NCBI RefSeq assembly: GCF_000502955.1
Contig: NZ_AYWO01000010.1
Coordinates: 111,796-165,581, forward strand
DNA from: Mesorhizobium sp. LNHC252B00
Lineage (GTDB): Bacteria; Pseudomonadota; Alphaproteobacteria; Rhizobiales; Rhizobiaceae
Length of the DNA: 53,786 bases
Direction: 5' to 3'
Shown here: positions 9,577 to 17,740 of the stretch, in pieces
How positions within the stretch are numbered: position 1 is the stretch's first letter
Layout of the letters: every line of letters begins with the position of its first letter
Made by a program: the position numbers and the translations under genes
Notes under the pieces: model-generated
What the model saw: the letters and a program-made list of their open reading frames with translations, nothing else
Told to the model about the DNA's origin: nothing
The model's database searches: none

Positions 9577-10821
9577 TCAGGTGATGATGCATTGTTTGTC
9601 GGATTGCGACTTACGGTTGAAAGAAAACAGCCTTGCATCCATGTCGTCCAGCCCGTTGATCGAAGCCGAGACAATCTCGGAAGCGATCTGCGAGAAGGTA
9701 ATGCCATTGCCGCTGTAGCCCATCACGGCATGGATACGAGGGTGGCTGGGAATGGCGCCGATATAGGGCAGGCCGGTGGTCGTGGTGCCGAAAGAACCAG
9801 TCCAGGCGAATTCAGGCCTGTTGTCGAGATGCGGAAATATCCGGCCAAGCTTTTCGGCAATGCGTGCGCTCTTGTCGCCGATCAGCTCGTCGCGCCGCGC
9901 CTCGTCGACAAAATCCTCGTCCTCGCCGCCGCAGATGACCCGGCCGTCGGCCGTCGCGCGCATATAGAGGTAGGGGTCCGACGCCTCCCAGATGAAGGCT
10001 GCCTGCCGCCAGATCTTTCGCGGTTGCGGTCGTGTCGCGATCGCCCAGGTCGAGCGGATCTGGTGGGCAGTCGCCGGCACGATATCGACCAGTTCGTAGC
10101 CGGTGGCAAGCACGACATGTTGCGCGGTGACGGCCGGGCCGTCCCTGGTTGCGACCACTACCGCGTCGGCTTTGTCGACGATCGCCGTCGCTTCGGCGGG
10201 GGCGTAGAGACCTGCCTTGCGCTCTAGGGCCTTGAGCAGCAGCCCGGCCGTCAGCTTGCGCGGGTTGAGCGCTATATTGCCATGGCTGAGGACGGCGCTG
10301 TTGCGATCGATGCCGAACTTCTCCGCCAGCGGCGCTGGTGTGAGATAGGCCGCGCCGATACCGGCTTGCCGCCGCGCGTCGGCCTCGTCACGCAGCTGCG
10401 ATGGGCTGAGCAAGGTGCCGGCCAGGTAGAGCGACGGCGTGCGGCTCAGACTACAATTGATGCCGAGTTCGGCGATGCGGGCAGCAAGATTGGAAATGGC
10501 GAGCCGCGAGCGTCGCCAGGCTTGGTTCGCCGAGGCACTGCCGATTATCTTTGAAAGCGTCGAAAGCGGCTGATCGAGCTCGAATTGCACCAGCGCAGTG
10601 GTCGCGGATGTCGAGCCTTTCAGCGGGCCGCGCCGGTCGATGCAGATTACCGCATGGCCTTGCGCCGTCAGGGCCTCCGCCATCATGGCTCCGCTGATGC
10701 CCATGCCGACGATCAGCACATCCGTCTTGACGTCCCGGGTCAGGCTGTCCGTCGGCACCGCAGGCGCGCGATAGGCGGACCAGACGGGCCGGCCGGTTCT
10801 CAGGTCGAGCTTGCGAGGCAT
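9577..10821 (-). CDS. FAD-dependent oxidoreductase (DAO family)
   Basis: A 414-residue protein from the ATG at 10821, which has CCGGAGAATTCG just upstream. The longer open frame upstream runs into the 3' end of hemH and is not credible. Residues 30-50 hold the FAD-binding DVLIVGMGISGAMMAEAL and ICIDRRG. VVLATGYELVDI and the C-terminal WTGSFGTTTTGLPYIGAI and GYSGNGITFSQIASE fit DAO-type amine or amino-acid oxidases such as gamma-glutamylputrescine oxidase. No Rieske domain follows. Substrate cannot be told from sequence. The gene is downstream of hemH on the same strand, but a large repeat separates them. Confidence 0.88.
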   Translation of the reverse strand: MPRKLDLRTGRPVWSAYRAPAVPTDSLTRDVKTDVLIVGMGISGAMMAEALTAQGHAVICIDRRGPLKGSTSATTALVQFELDQPLSTLSKIIGSASANQAWRRSRLAISNLAARIAELGINCSLSRTPSLYLAGTLLSPSQLRDEADARRQAGIGAAYLTPAPLAEKFGIDRNSAVLSHGNIALNPRKLTAGLLLKALERKAGLYAPAEATAIVDKADAVVVATRDGPAVTAQHVVLATGYELVDIVPATAHQIRSTWAIATRPQPRKIWRQAAFIWEASDPYLYMRATADGRVICGGEDEDFVDEARRDELIGDKSARIAEKLGRIFPHLDNRPEFAWTGSFGTTTTGLPYIGAIPSHPRIHAVMGYSGNGITFSQIASEIVSASINGLDDMDARLFSFNRKSQSDKQCIIT

Positions 10822-10875
10822 CGAATTCTCCGGAGGGCGCGCCTTAACGCTCCGGAGTTCGTGTTGTTCCGGTTC

Positions 10876-10976
10876 AGAGCGGCTCACCGCTTCACGGAAG
10901 CGGCGAGCCGCTCTAATTCTTGTTTGAAGCAATTCCGGACGGAAAGCCGTTTCACACTTTTTCTGGAATTGCTTTA
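10876..10976. repeat. Composite rhizobial palindromic repeat (two hairpins)
   Basis: Hairpin one pairs 10876-10885 (AGAGCGGCTC) with 10905-10914 and has an inner CCGCTTC/GAAGCGG stem. Hairpin two pairs 10927-10936 (AAGCAATTCC) with 10965-10974. The combination is a recognisable mosaic element of Mesorhizobium-type genomes. Its right edge coincides with the stop codon of hemH: the TAA of hemH (minus strand, 10976-10974) is part of the repeat arm. Confidence 0.8.
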
Positions 10977-12038
10977 GACCCAGCCGGACAGTTCGCGCCG
11001 CACCATCGCCTCGACCACTGCCATGCCCTCGGCGCTGTCGTTGAGGCACGGGATATGGGCGAAATTCTTGCCGCCGGCATGATGGAAGGTCTCGGCCGCC
11101 TCGCGGCCGATCTCGTCCAGCGTCTCGATGCAGTCGACGGAAAAGCCGGGATTGACGATGGCGATCGATTTCACGCCGTCCTTGCCGAGTTTCTCTACCG
11201 TCTTGTCGGTATAGGGCTGCAGCCATTCCTGCGCGCCGAAGCGCGACTGGAAGGTGATGATCAGCTTCTTGTCATCCCAGCCGAGCCGTTCACGCAACAA
11301 TCGCGTCGTCTTTTGGCAATGGCAATAATAGGGATCACCCTTCTCGAAATAGGGCTTCGGGATGCCATGATAGGAGGTGATGACCACCTCCGGCTCGAAA
11401 TCAAGCGTCGCCAGATGCTGTTCGATCGAGCGCGCCAGCGCTTCGATGTAGACCGGTTCGTCATAGTAAGGGGGCACGCTGCGGATGGCCGGCGCGCGGC
11501 GCATCTTCATCAAGGCGCGAAACAGCTGATCGTTGGCGGTTGCCGTGGTCGTCGCCGAATATTGCGGGTAGAGCGGAAATGAAAGAATACGGTCGCAGCC
11601 TTGCTCGACCAGACGCTGGGCAACGCTTTCGGTCGAAGGATTGCCATAGCGCATCGCCCAATCGACGACGACGTCGGGCAGGTCGCGCAGCGCTTCGGCC
11701 AGCTTCTCGCCCTGGGCGCGGGTGTAGGTGCGCAGCGGCGACTCGTTCTTCTCCCGGTTCCAGATCCGGGCATAGTTGGCGCCCGACGTCTTCGGCCGCC
11801 TGGTGAGCACCAGGCCATAGAGGATCGGATACCAGATCGCCCTGTTGAGCTCGATGACGCGCGGGTCGGACAGGAATTCTCGGAGATAGCGCCACATCGA
11901 CTTGAAATCGGTGCCATCAGGCGTGCCAAGATTGACCAGCATGATGCCGATCTTGCCCGCCTTGACTGGCGGATGTCCGGCGGGCAACGGGCCAAGTGCC
12001 TTCGCGGCCTTGCGATCGACAGGGGTGGACAGCGTCAT
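10974..12038 (-). CDS. hemH: Ferrochelatase
   Basis: A 354-residue protein, normal for alphaproteobacterial HemH. It has the N-terminal KIGIMLVNLGTPDGTD, DWAMRYGNPS, FPLYPQYSATTTA, and the metal-site region VITSYHGIPKPYFEKGDPYY. The C-terminal half has TFQSRFGAQEWLQPYT and NPGFSVDCIETLDEI. It inserts ferrous iron into protoporphyrin IX, the last step of haem synthesis, at the inner face of the cytoplasmic membrane. The ATG at 12038 is preceded by CCCGGAGAAACCCT. The stop codon is supplied by the adjoining repeat. Confidence 0.97.
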   Translation of the reverse strand: MTLSTPVDRKAAKALGPLPAGHPPVKAGKIGIMLVNLGTPDGTDFKSMWRYLREFLSDPRVIELNRAIWYPILYGLVLTRRPKTSGANYARIWNREKNESPLRTYTRAQGEKLAEALRDLPDVVVDWAMRYGNPSTESVAQRLVEQGCDRILSFPLYPQYSATTTATANDQLFRALMKMRRAPAIRSVPPYYDEPVYIEALARSIEQHLATLDFEPEVVITSYHGIPKPYFEKGDPYYCHCQKTTRLLRERLGWDDKKLIITFQSRFGAQEWLQPYTDKTVEKLGKDGVKSIAIVNPGFSVDCIETLDEIGREAAETFHHAGGKNFAHIPCLNDSAEGMAVVEAMVRRELSGWV

Positions 12039-12123
12039 AGGGTTTCTCCGGGAGACGCGAACCTAACTATCTTGTGCGCACTTTCAATGCAGCGTCTGGC
12101 CGCACCTTAGCTCGAAAACAGGA

Positions 12124-12149
12124 CGCCCGCCCGGTTTCTCGGGCGGGCG
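12124..12149 (-). terminator. Hairpin terminator after the 5'-nucleotidase gene
   Basis: A perfect 10-bp stem CGCCCGCCCG / CGGGCGGGCG with a 6-base loop, followed on the minus strand by TCCTGTTTTCG. It lies 26 bases past the stop of the nucleotidase gene and before hemH. The T run is short, so termination may be partial. Confidence 0.7.
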
Positions 12150-12174
12150 GTGTCTTTCAGGCATAGAAGCGATG

Positions 12175-14178
12175 CTATTTCGGCGGGATGGTCAGCGTTG
12201 CGCCGACCGGAAGACGGCGCGGCTCGTAGCCCTTGTTGGCGTCCGAAATGACTTTCCACTTGGTGCCGTCGCCATAGGCCTTCACCGCCAGATCCCAGTA
12301 GGTATCGCCGGCAACGATGACATGGCTGCTTTCGGCCGGTGCGGGCTCGGCGGGCTTTGCCGGCTCCGGTGCCGCAGGGGCAGGAGCCGGTGCTGCTTCA
12401 GCCGGTTTTGCCGGCTCGGCCGGTGCGACAGGCGCGGCTGGCGCTGTCTCTGTCGATACGGCCGGCGGTGTGTTGGCGATATCACCCGAGTTGGCCGGAA
12501 GTTCAGGCATTGCCGGGGCCGCTTCCGCAGGCTTGGCTGGTTCGGCCGCGGGTGCCGCCGCGACGGTCGCCGCGATCTCGGTGATGCGGCCGTCGAGCTT
12601 CGGCGTGTACGGCCGGTGGGCGCCGAGATAGTCGGCAACCACCTGTTCAAGACCTGGACCGTAATCGTAGGCGTTCTTCGCCTTGTCGGCGAAGACCTTG
12701 TAGCCGTCGCCGCCCTGGCGGACATAATTGTTGGTGGCGACCAGATAGTCCTTGTCCGGATTGAGCGGCGTCCAGGCGCCGCCTTCCATGACCTCCACCG
12801 ATTTGACGCGGCCGGCATTGGGTGCGGCGGATCTGTCGAAGGTGTATTTCAGGCCGGCGACCTGCGGGAAGCGCCCGGCGCCGTCCTCGACCTGGCTGAG
12901 GCCGTTCTCGAGACCGGCTACCAGGTCCTTGCCGGAAATCTGGAAGGTTGCCAGCGTGTTCTGGAACGGCAGCACGGTCAGCACCTCGCCCATGGTCACT
13001 GTGCCCTTGTCGATCGATGCGCGCAGGCCGCCGCCATTGGAGATGACGATCTCGACGCCCTGTCCCTTGACGCGGTCCAGGATGGCATCGGAGACGAGGT
13101 TGCCCATCGCGCACTCGCGCGTGCGGCAGCTCTCGCGGCTGCCGTCGATAACGTCGGTCGTCTCGGCCACTTCCTTGTTCTTCAGTGCCTCGATCGGCGC
13201 GCCAAGCTCCTTGATGCGGGCGAGCACGGCCGGATCGGGCGTGATCGACTTGTCGAGATAGATGGGGTCGCCGCTGGCCGATTTGACGACGCCATTGTCG
13301 TCGAACACCACCTTGAACTCGCCGAGATATTTCGAGTAAGACGCCGCCTGCACGACCGGCACCTTGTAGCCGTCCGGGTTGTCGACCATCGTCGGGTAGG
13401 GCCCTTCAGCCTTGGGGTCGGTGTTCGACAGCAGCGAATGGCTGTGGCCGCCGACGACGACGTCGATACCCGGGATTTTTGCAATGACATCGCGCTCGCG
13501 CTTGTAGCCGATATGGGTCACGGCGATGATCTTGTTGACGCCTTCGCCCTTCAGCTTCTCGACCTCGGCAGTGATCGACTTGACGTCGTCCTCGATGGCG
13601 ACGTTGGGACCGGGGGACGCGAGCTCCGGCGTGTCGTTGGTGATCGCGCCGATGATGCCGATCTTCTGGCCTCCGACCTCGACGACGATCGACGGCTTGA
13701 CGCGGTCGCCGAGCTTGGATTGCGCATTGGCCTTCACATTGGCACCCAGCACCGGAAATTCGATCATGTCGAGGAACGGCGCCAATGCCGCTTCGCCGTC
13801 GTCGAATTCATGGTTGCCGAGCGCCATGGCGTCGAACTTCATCTGGTTGAGGAACTCGCCTTCGACCTTGCCCTTGTAGGTCGTGTAGAAAAGCGAGCCC
13901 TGGAAATTGTCGCCGGCGCTGAGCAGCAGCACGTTCTGACCATCCAGCTTCTTGCGTTCCTGGGCGATCGCGGTGATCAGCCGGCCCGCGCCGCCGATGC
14001 ACTCGCCCTTGGTCTCTTCGTCGGCCGAGCAGGTCGACTCGTATTTGTTGTTGCCTTCGATGCGGCTGTGCCAGTCGTTGATGTGCAAGATGTTCAAAGT
14101 GTAGTCGGCAAAGGATGCGCCGGCCGACAGGCCGAGTGCTGAGGCGGACAGGGCGGCAACGGCAGCAAGCTTCTTCAT
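12175..14178 (-). CDS. 5'-nucleotidase / metallophosphoesterase with C-terminal LysM domain
   Basis: A 667-residue protein. A signal peptide (LAAVAALSASALGLSAGASFA) is followed by the calcineurin-type phosphoesterase domain (ILHINDWHSRIE, LSAGDNFQGSLFY, MALGNHEFDDGE, VVGGHSHSLL). A 5'-nucleotidase C-terminal domain follows (about residues 330-520, VEIVISNGGGLRASIDKGTV, FQISGKDL). A long Ala/Pro linker (about 535-615) leads to a LysM domain (about 618-667, VIVAGDTYWDLAVKAYGDG). The catalytic part is UshA-like and should hydrolyse extracytoplasmic nucleotides or UDP-sugars. LysM should anchor it to peptidoglycan. The ATG at 14178 follows GGGAGACGAAG. It appears to be a single-gene unit. Confidence 0.92.
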   Translation of the reverse strand: MKKLAAVAALSASALGLSAGASFADYTLNILHINDWHSRIEGNNKYESTCSADEETKGECIGGAGRLITAIAQERKKLDGQNVLLLSAGDNFQGSLFYTTYKGKVEGEFLNQMKFDAMALGNHEFDDGEAALAPFLDMIEFPVLGANVKANAQSKLGDRVKPSIVVEVGGQKIGIIGAITNDTPELASPGPNVAIEDDVKSITAEVEKLKGEGVNKIIAVTHIGYKRERDVIAKIPGIDVVVGGHSHSLLSNTDPKAEGPYPTMVDNPDGYKVPVVQAASYSKYLGEFKVVFDDNGVVKSASGDPIYLDKSITPDPAVLARIKELGAPIEALKNKEVAETTDVIDGSRESCRTRECAMGNLVSDAILDRVKGQGVEIVISNGGGLRASIDKGTVTMGEVLTVLPFQNTLATFQISGKDLVAGLENGLSQVEDGAGRFPQVAGLKYTFDRSAAPNAGRVKSVEVMEGGAWTPLNPDKDYLVATNNYVRQGGDGYKVFADKAKNAYDYGPGLEQVVADYLGAHRPYTPKLDGRITEIAATVAAAPAAEPAKPAEAAPAMPELPANSGDIANTPPAVSTETAPAAPVAPAEPAKPAEAAPAPAPAAPEPAKPAEPAPAESSHVIVAGDTYWDLAVKAYGDGTKWKVISDANKGYEPRRLPVGATLTIPPK

Positions 14179-14310
14179 CTTCGTCTCCCGGAAAGCTGAT
14201 CAGAGGCCTTTAACGCTCTTGCTTGACTGGAACATAACAGTCGGCGCTTTGGCCATGTTCCCATCGCGTCCCGGATGACGCAAGCGGAAATCCGGGAACT
14301 TTGCCGGCGT

Positions 14311-14341
14311 AAAAAGGACGGCGGCCAATCGGCCGCCGTCC
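14311..14341 (-). terminator. Rho-independent terminator of omp10
   Basis: An 11-bp perfect stem GGACGGCGGCC / GGCCGCCGTCC (14316-14326 with 14331-14341), 4-base loop. On the minus strand it is followed directly by TTTTT. It lies 24 bases past the omp10 stop. Confidence 0.9.
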
Positions 14342-14364
14342 GTGGTCAGCGAATGCCAGCAGGT

Positions 14365-14742
14365 TCAAACGCGTCGTGTCAGCACGAAATTCTGGCCGCT
14401 GGAGCTGGTGCAGTTGAGCTGGCTTGTCGAAACCATCAGACAGTTGAAGCTGACTGGCGTCTGGCGGATTAGCGAGGTGCCGTTGATCTGTACCGAAGTG
14501 GCACCGGTCATCGTGTAGCTGCCATCGGCAAGCTTCTGGCCTGTGTCGGTGGCGACGGTTGTGAAGGTGCCGCCGGTGAAGGTCGACAGGCCGGTGCCCT
14601 TGGCATCGATCCAGGAGCCTTCAACGCCTTTCGGCGACGCCGCCATCGGCGGTCCGTCGGGGCCACTGGTGGCACAAGCAGCAAGCATCGCCACAATGGC
14701 CCCCGCCAAACTCATAGAAAGAACTTTGCGCGCAAAAGTCAT
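14365..14742 (-). CDS. omp10: Omp10-type outer-membrane lipoprotein
   Basis: A 125-residue protein from the ATG at 14742, which follows AGGAGAGG; the longer frame upstream runs through a repeat and is rejected. The signal peptide ends in a lipobox MLAAC with Cys23 as the lipidated residue. The mature part matches the layout of Brucella Omp10 (PKGVEGSWIDAKG, SFNGG-like STFTGGTF, TDTGQKLADGSYT, QLNCTSSSGQNFVLTRR at the C-terminus). The fold is the small beta-barrel of the AprI/Inh type. In Brucella it is a surface-exposed lipoprotein; its molecular role is not settled. Promoter elements must lie inside or beyond the repeat that starts 26 bases upstream of the ATG. Confidence 0.88.
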   Translation of the reverse strand: MTFARKVLSMSLAGAIVAMLAACATSGPDGPPMAASPKGVEGSWIDAKGTGLSTFTGGTFTTVATDTGQKLADGSYTMTGATSVQINGTSLIRQTPVSFNCLMVSTSQLNCTSSSGQNFVLTRRV

Positions 14743-14768
14743 GTGAAAATCCTCTCCTCTCGCATCGG

Positions 14769-14862
14769 CCGAAAAATCGGAATCGATTTTCGGAAAGCAC
14801 GATGCGCGCATCCAAGTTTCCAGAGCGTACATCGTGCCTTCAAACGGGCACGCGTCGCTCTC
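14769..14862. repeat. Rhizobial palindromic intergenic repeat
   Basis: The left unit is CCGAAAAATCGGAATCGATTTTCGG. It is followed by GCACGATG (14797-14804) paired with CATCGTGC (14830-14837), then a GC-rich inverted tail ending near 14862. This is a common rhizobial mosaic repeat. It occupies the region where the omp10 promoter is expected. Confidence 0.75.
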
Positions 14863-14875
14863 GTCCGCATCCCTT

Positions 14876-14900
14876 CAATCGCCCGATTTCCGGGCGATTG
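14876..14900 (-). terminator. Hairpin downstream of homospermidine synthase gene
   Basis: A perfect 10-bp stem CAATCGCCCG / CGGGCGATTG with a 5-base loop, 29 bases past the stop of hss. There is no T run, so it may protect the 3' end or act with Rho. Confidence 0.5.
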
Positions 14901-14929
14901 CAAGGCAGCGCGGTATGCCCTGCGGGGCG

Positions 14930-16375
14930 CTATCGGACGAGGATGTTGCGGAACTGCCACGGGTCGTTCCGGTCGAGGTCTTCCGGGAACAGGCCGGGGC
15001 GGTTATCGAGCGGCGTCCAGTCGGTGTAGTGGCCCTCGACCGGCCCGAGATACTGGGACTGCACTTCCAGGCAGCGCTTGTAGTCCATCTCGTCGGCCTC
15101 GACGATGCCGGCCTCCGGGTTTTCCAATGCCCATACCATGCCGGCGAGAACCGCCGAGGTGACCTGCATGCCGGTGGCGTTCTGGTAGGGTGCCAACTTG
15201 CGCGCCTCGGCGAGCGAAAGATGCGAGCCGTACCAGTAGGCATTCTTGTCGTGGCCGTAGAGCAGCACGCCGAGCTCGTCGACGCCGTCGACCAACTCGT
15301 TCTCGTCGAGCACGTGGTGCACAGGCTGGGCCGTGCCGGCGGCGCCGAACATCTCGTGTAGCGACAGCACCGCGTCATTGCAGGGATGGTAGGCGTAGTG
15401 GCAGGTCGGGCGGTAGTGCACCTTGCCCTTCTTGCCGCGTACGGTGAAGAAATCGGCGATCGAGATCGCCTCGTTGTGGGTGACCAGGAAACCGTACTGC
15501 GCGCCGGGCGTCGGGCACCATGAGCGCACGCGCGTGTTGGCGCCGGGCTGCTCCAGGTAGATCGCGGCCTTGGAGCCATGCTTGTGCTTCTTGGCGTTCT
15601 TCGGCATCCACTTCTCATGCGTGCCCCAGCCGAGCTCCGCAGGCTGCAGGCCTTCGGAGATGAAGCCCTCGACCGACCAGGTGTTCCAGAACACATTCAT
15701 CGGCTTCGGCTTCTTGGCGCGCTGGGTGTCGCGCTCGGCGATGTGGATGCCCTTGACGCCGGCCTTCTTCATCAGCTTGGCCCAGCCCTCGCGGTCGTCC
15801 TGCGCAGGCTCTGAAAACTCGAGCCCAAGATCGGTGGCGAGATTGACCAGCGCCTGCTTGACGAACCACGAGACCATGCCGGGATTGGCGCCGCAGGTGG
15901 AGATCGCCGTCGCGCCGCCGGGCTTGTCGTGCTTTTCCTGGATCATTGCCTCGCGTAGCGCATAGTTGGTGCGTCTGGCGTTGTCGGCCTCAGCATCGAA
16001 ATAGAAACCGAGCCATGGCTCGACGACGGTGTCGATGTAGAGCACGCCGAGCTTGCGGCAGAGCCGCATCAGGTCTACCGAGCCGGTATCGACCGACAGG
16101 TTGACGCAAAAGCCCTGGCCACCGCCATTGGTCAGAAGCGGCGTCAAGAGCTCCTTGTAGTTCTTCTTGGTCACCGCTTCCTGGACGAAGGCGATGCCGC
16201 GATCGTCGAGCAGCTTGCGGTCGGTGTCGCGCGGGTCGACGACCGTCATGCGCGACTTGTCGAACTGGAAATGGCGCTCGATCATCGGCAGCGTTCCCCG
16301 GCCGATCGAACCAAAGCCGATCATCACGACAGGGCCGGTGATTTCACCGTAAACGGGCCAGTTTTCGGTCGCCAT
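14930..16375 (-). CDS. hss: Homospermidine synthase
   Basis: A 481-residue protein, the usual length. The NAD-binding motif VVMIGFGSIGRGTLP lies at about residues 16-30. Characteristic blocks are VDTGSVDLMRLCRKLGVLYI, STCGANPGMVSWFVKQAL and LVTHNEAISIADFF, and the C-terminus has a conserved ESQYLGPVEGHYTDW-like segment. It condenses two putrescines, or spermidine and putrescine, into sym-homospermidine with NAD as redox cofactor. This is the main long polyamine of many rhizobia. The start at 16375 is preceded by GGAGTG and matches the usual N-terminus (ENWPVYGEITGPVV). Putrescine could come from the ornithine decarboxylase encoded at 39.8 kb. Confidence 0.96.
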   Translation of the reverse strand: MATENWPVYGEITGPVVMIGFGSIGRGTLPMIERHFQFDKSRMTVVDPRDTDRKLLDDRGIAFVQEAVTKKNYKELLTPLLTNGGGQGFCVNLSVDTGSVDLMRLCRKLGVLYIDTVVEPWLGFYFDAEADNARRTNYALREAMIQEKHDKPGGATAISTCGANPGMVSWFVKQALVNLATDLGLEFSEPAQDDREGWAKLMKKAGVKGIHIAERDTQRAKKPKPMNVFWNTWSVEGFISEGLQPAELGWGTHEKWMPKNAKKHKHGSKAAIYLEQPGANTRVRSWCPTPGAQYGFLVTHNEAISIADFFTVRGKKGKVHYRPTCHYAYHPCNDAVLSLHEMFGAAGTAQPVHHVLDENELVDGVDELGVLLYGHDKNAYWYGSHLSLAEARKLAPYQNATGMQVTSAVLAGMVWALENPEAGIVEADEMDYKRCLEVQSQYLGPVEGHYTDWTPLDNRPGLFPEDLDRNDPWQFRNILVR

Positions 16376-16503
16376 TTTATCGAACACTCCTTTAAAGCCC
16401 AGGAAACTGGGAACACGCACACAAAACCGGGCATCTTTGCCCGGCGGCCATGCGCTACATCACAGATCATTGTCACAAACCAGCGAAAAGCGCCAACCAG
16501 CGG

Positions 16504-17442
16504 CTAGCCGTCATTGGCCATGTGGTTAAGGACTGAGATCAGCCGGTCGCGGTCTGCGGTCAGGCCCTTGTAGTCGAGCTGGGCGAGATCGAGCGCTTCG
16601 AGTTGGGCGGCGAATGACACCGCGAGCATCGCCCGATCCGGGTGCCGGGCGAGGACGGCGAGCGGGTCGAGATGGATGCGGATGGTGAACAGGATATCGC
16701 GTGTAACAGGCAGTCTTCGCAATGTCTGACGCTCGACACGGATGAAGGCATGGGCGTTGATGTCGCCGTCGGGAAAGCGCGAGGGCCGGTTCGTGGCGCG
16801 GTCGATGCGCTGCAGGTCGGAGAGCGGATGGTAGAGCGCGTCGCCCGACTGGATCGACCAGTTGTAGCGCTCGACGGCTTGGCCCTGCAGACCGTCGAAC
16901 ATGCGGTTGATCAGCTCGGCCGGACGCGTGCCCGGGCCGAAACCCGGCACCGGGGCGTGGATGTCCTGCAGCGGCTTGCCGAACTTCTCGAGAAGCGACC
17001 AGGAAGAGGGAAAGCACAGCGAACCGGCGACAAGCCGCCAGCCGCTGTCGCTGCGGCGCATCAGGATCAGGTCTTCCTGGACCAGCAGCGAAGCCGTGAC
17101 CAGCGGCGCATCGCCCAGACCGGAAGGAATGGCGGGATGGTTCGCGGCATCAAAGGCCTCGATGCCCGCATCGGTGGGGTGATAGATACCGGGAAATCTA
17201 CCGGGCAGATATGCGCGGAGCAATTCGAGCACTTCCCGCTGGGCGTCCCGCGTGCCGTCCTCCTCGACAAAAACGCGCTCGGGGAGTTCCGCGTAGAGCC
17301 GGCGCTTCTCGGCGAGATAAGGCAGCAGATGATCGTCGACCTCGATCCAGTCCGCCGGATCGAGCGGCTTCAGTCCGATGCTGAAGAGTTTCGACGAACC
17401 ATCATAAGGCGTGTGGGCGGGCAGCACCTCGGCCAAGCTCAT
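16504..17442 (-). CDS. DUF3445 haem-dependent oxidative N-demethylase family protein
   Basis: A 312-residue protein. DUF3445 hallmarks are FSIGLKPLDPADWIEVDD near the N-terminus, EDLILMRRSDSGWRLVAGSL, CFPSSWSLLEKFGKPLQDIH, VPGFGPGT, and RVERQTLRRLPVTRDILFTI. Family knowledge: these proteins bind haem by a PAS-like fold and oxidatively demethylate small amines, releasing formaldehyde. The start overlaps the stop of the upstream YciI gene by four bases (ATGA), so translation is probably coupled. It is the last gene of a pabB-pabC-YciI-DUF3445 operon; formaldehyde capture by tetrahydrofolate would make this grouping sensible, but that is inference. Confidence 0.88.
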   Translation of the reverse strand: MSLAEVLPAHTPYDGSSKLFSIGLKPLDPADWIEVDDHLLPYLAEKRRLYAELPERVFVEEDGTRDAQREVLELLRAYLPGRFPGIYHPTDAGIEAFDAANHPAIPSGLGDAPLVTASLLVQEDLILMRRSDSGWRLVAGSLCFPSSWSLLEKFGKPLQDIHAPVPGFGPGTRPAELINRMFDGLQGQAVERYNWSIQSGDALYHPLSDLQRIDRATNRPSRFPDGDINAHAFIRVERQTLRRLPVTRDILFTIRIHLDPLAVLARHPDRAMLAVSFAAQLEALDLAQLDYKGLTADRDRLISVLNHMANDG

Positions 17443-17726
17443 ATTTCCTTGAAATGATCGAGGCCGGCGGCGGTTATCCTCGCCAGGAATTCGGTGACAT
17501 CATAGTCGGCCGCGCCTGCCTTGGCGAAAGGGTCGGCGGCCAGCCTAGCGTCGAGCACCTCGCGCGGACATCGTGCGATGATGATGCCGCCGGTCCTCGG
17601 CTTCTTCGGCCCGGAGGCAACGAAGATGCCGTCCGCATAGCAGGCGTTCAGCCATTCCACGTGCGCCGCCTGCAAGCGGTCGATTTCGGTCAGCGGCACC
17701 TTGTAGTTCAGCGAGACGACAAACAT
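17439..17726 (-). CDS. YciI-like small protein
   Basis: A 95-residue protein covering one YciI domain (MFVVSLNYKVPLTEIDRL, HVEWLNACYADGIFVASGPK, GGIIIARCPREVLDARLAADPF). The fold is a ferredoxin-like dimer with a conserved His (AAHVEWL) and Asp; the general function is unknown. The ATG at 17726 follows GAGGGAAG. It starts 14 bases past the pabC stop and overlaps the next gene by four bases. Confidence 0.85.
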   Translation of the reverse strand: MFVVSLNYKVPLTEIDRLQAAHVEWLNACYADGIFVASGPKKPRTGGIIIARCPREVLDARLAADPFAKAGAADYDVTEFLARITAAGLDHFKEI

Positions 17727-17740
17727 TGTTTGGGCTTCCC

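Noticed and set aside
8464..10227. 587-codon open frame on the plus strand
   Set aside because: Antisense to the SPFH and oxidoreductase genes, both firm; such long shadows are common in GC-rich DNA.
10822..11226. N-terminal extension of the FAD oxidoreductase into hemH
   Set aside because: It overlaps the hemH 3' end and a repeat, and the FAD motif starts soon after the ATG at 10821.
12172..14142. 656-codon open frame on the plus strand
   Set aside because: Exactly antisense to the 5'-nucleotidase gene; composition is Arg/Gly/Asp-rich without domains.
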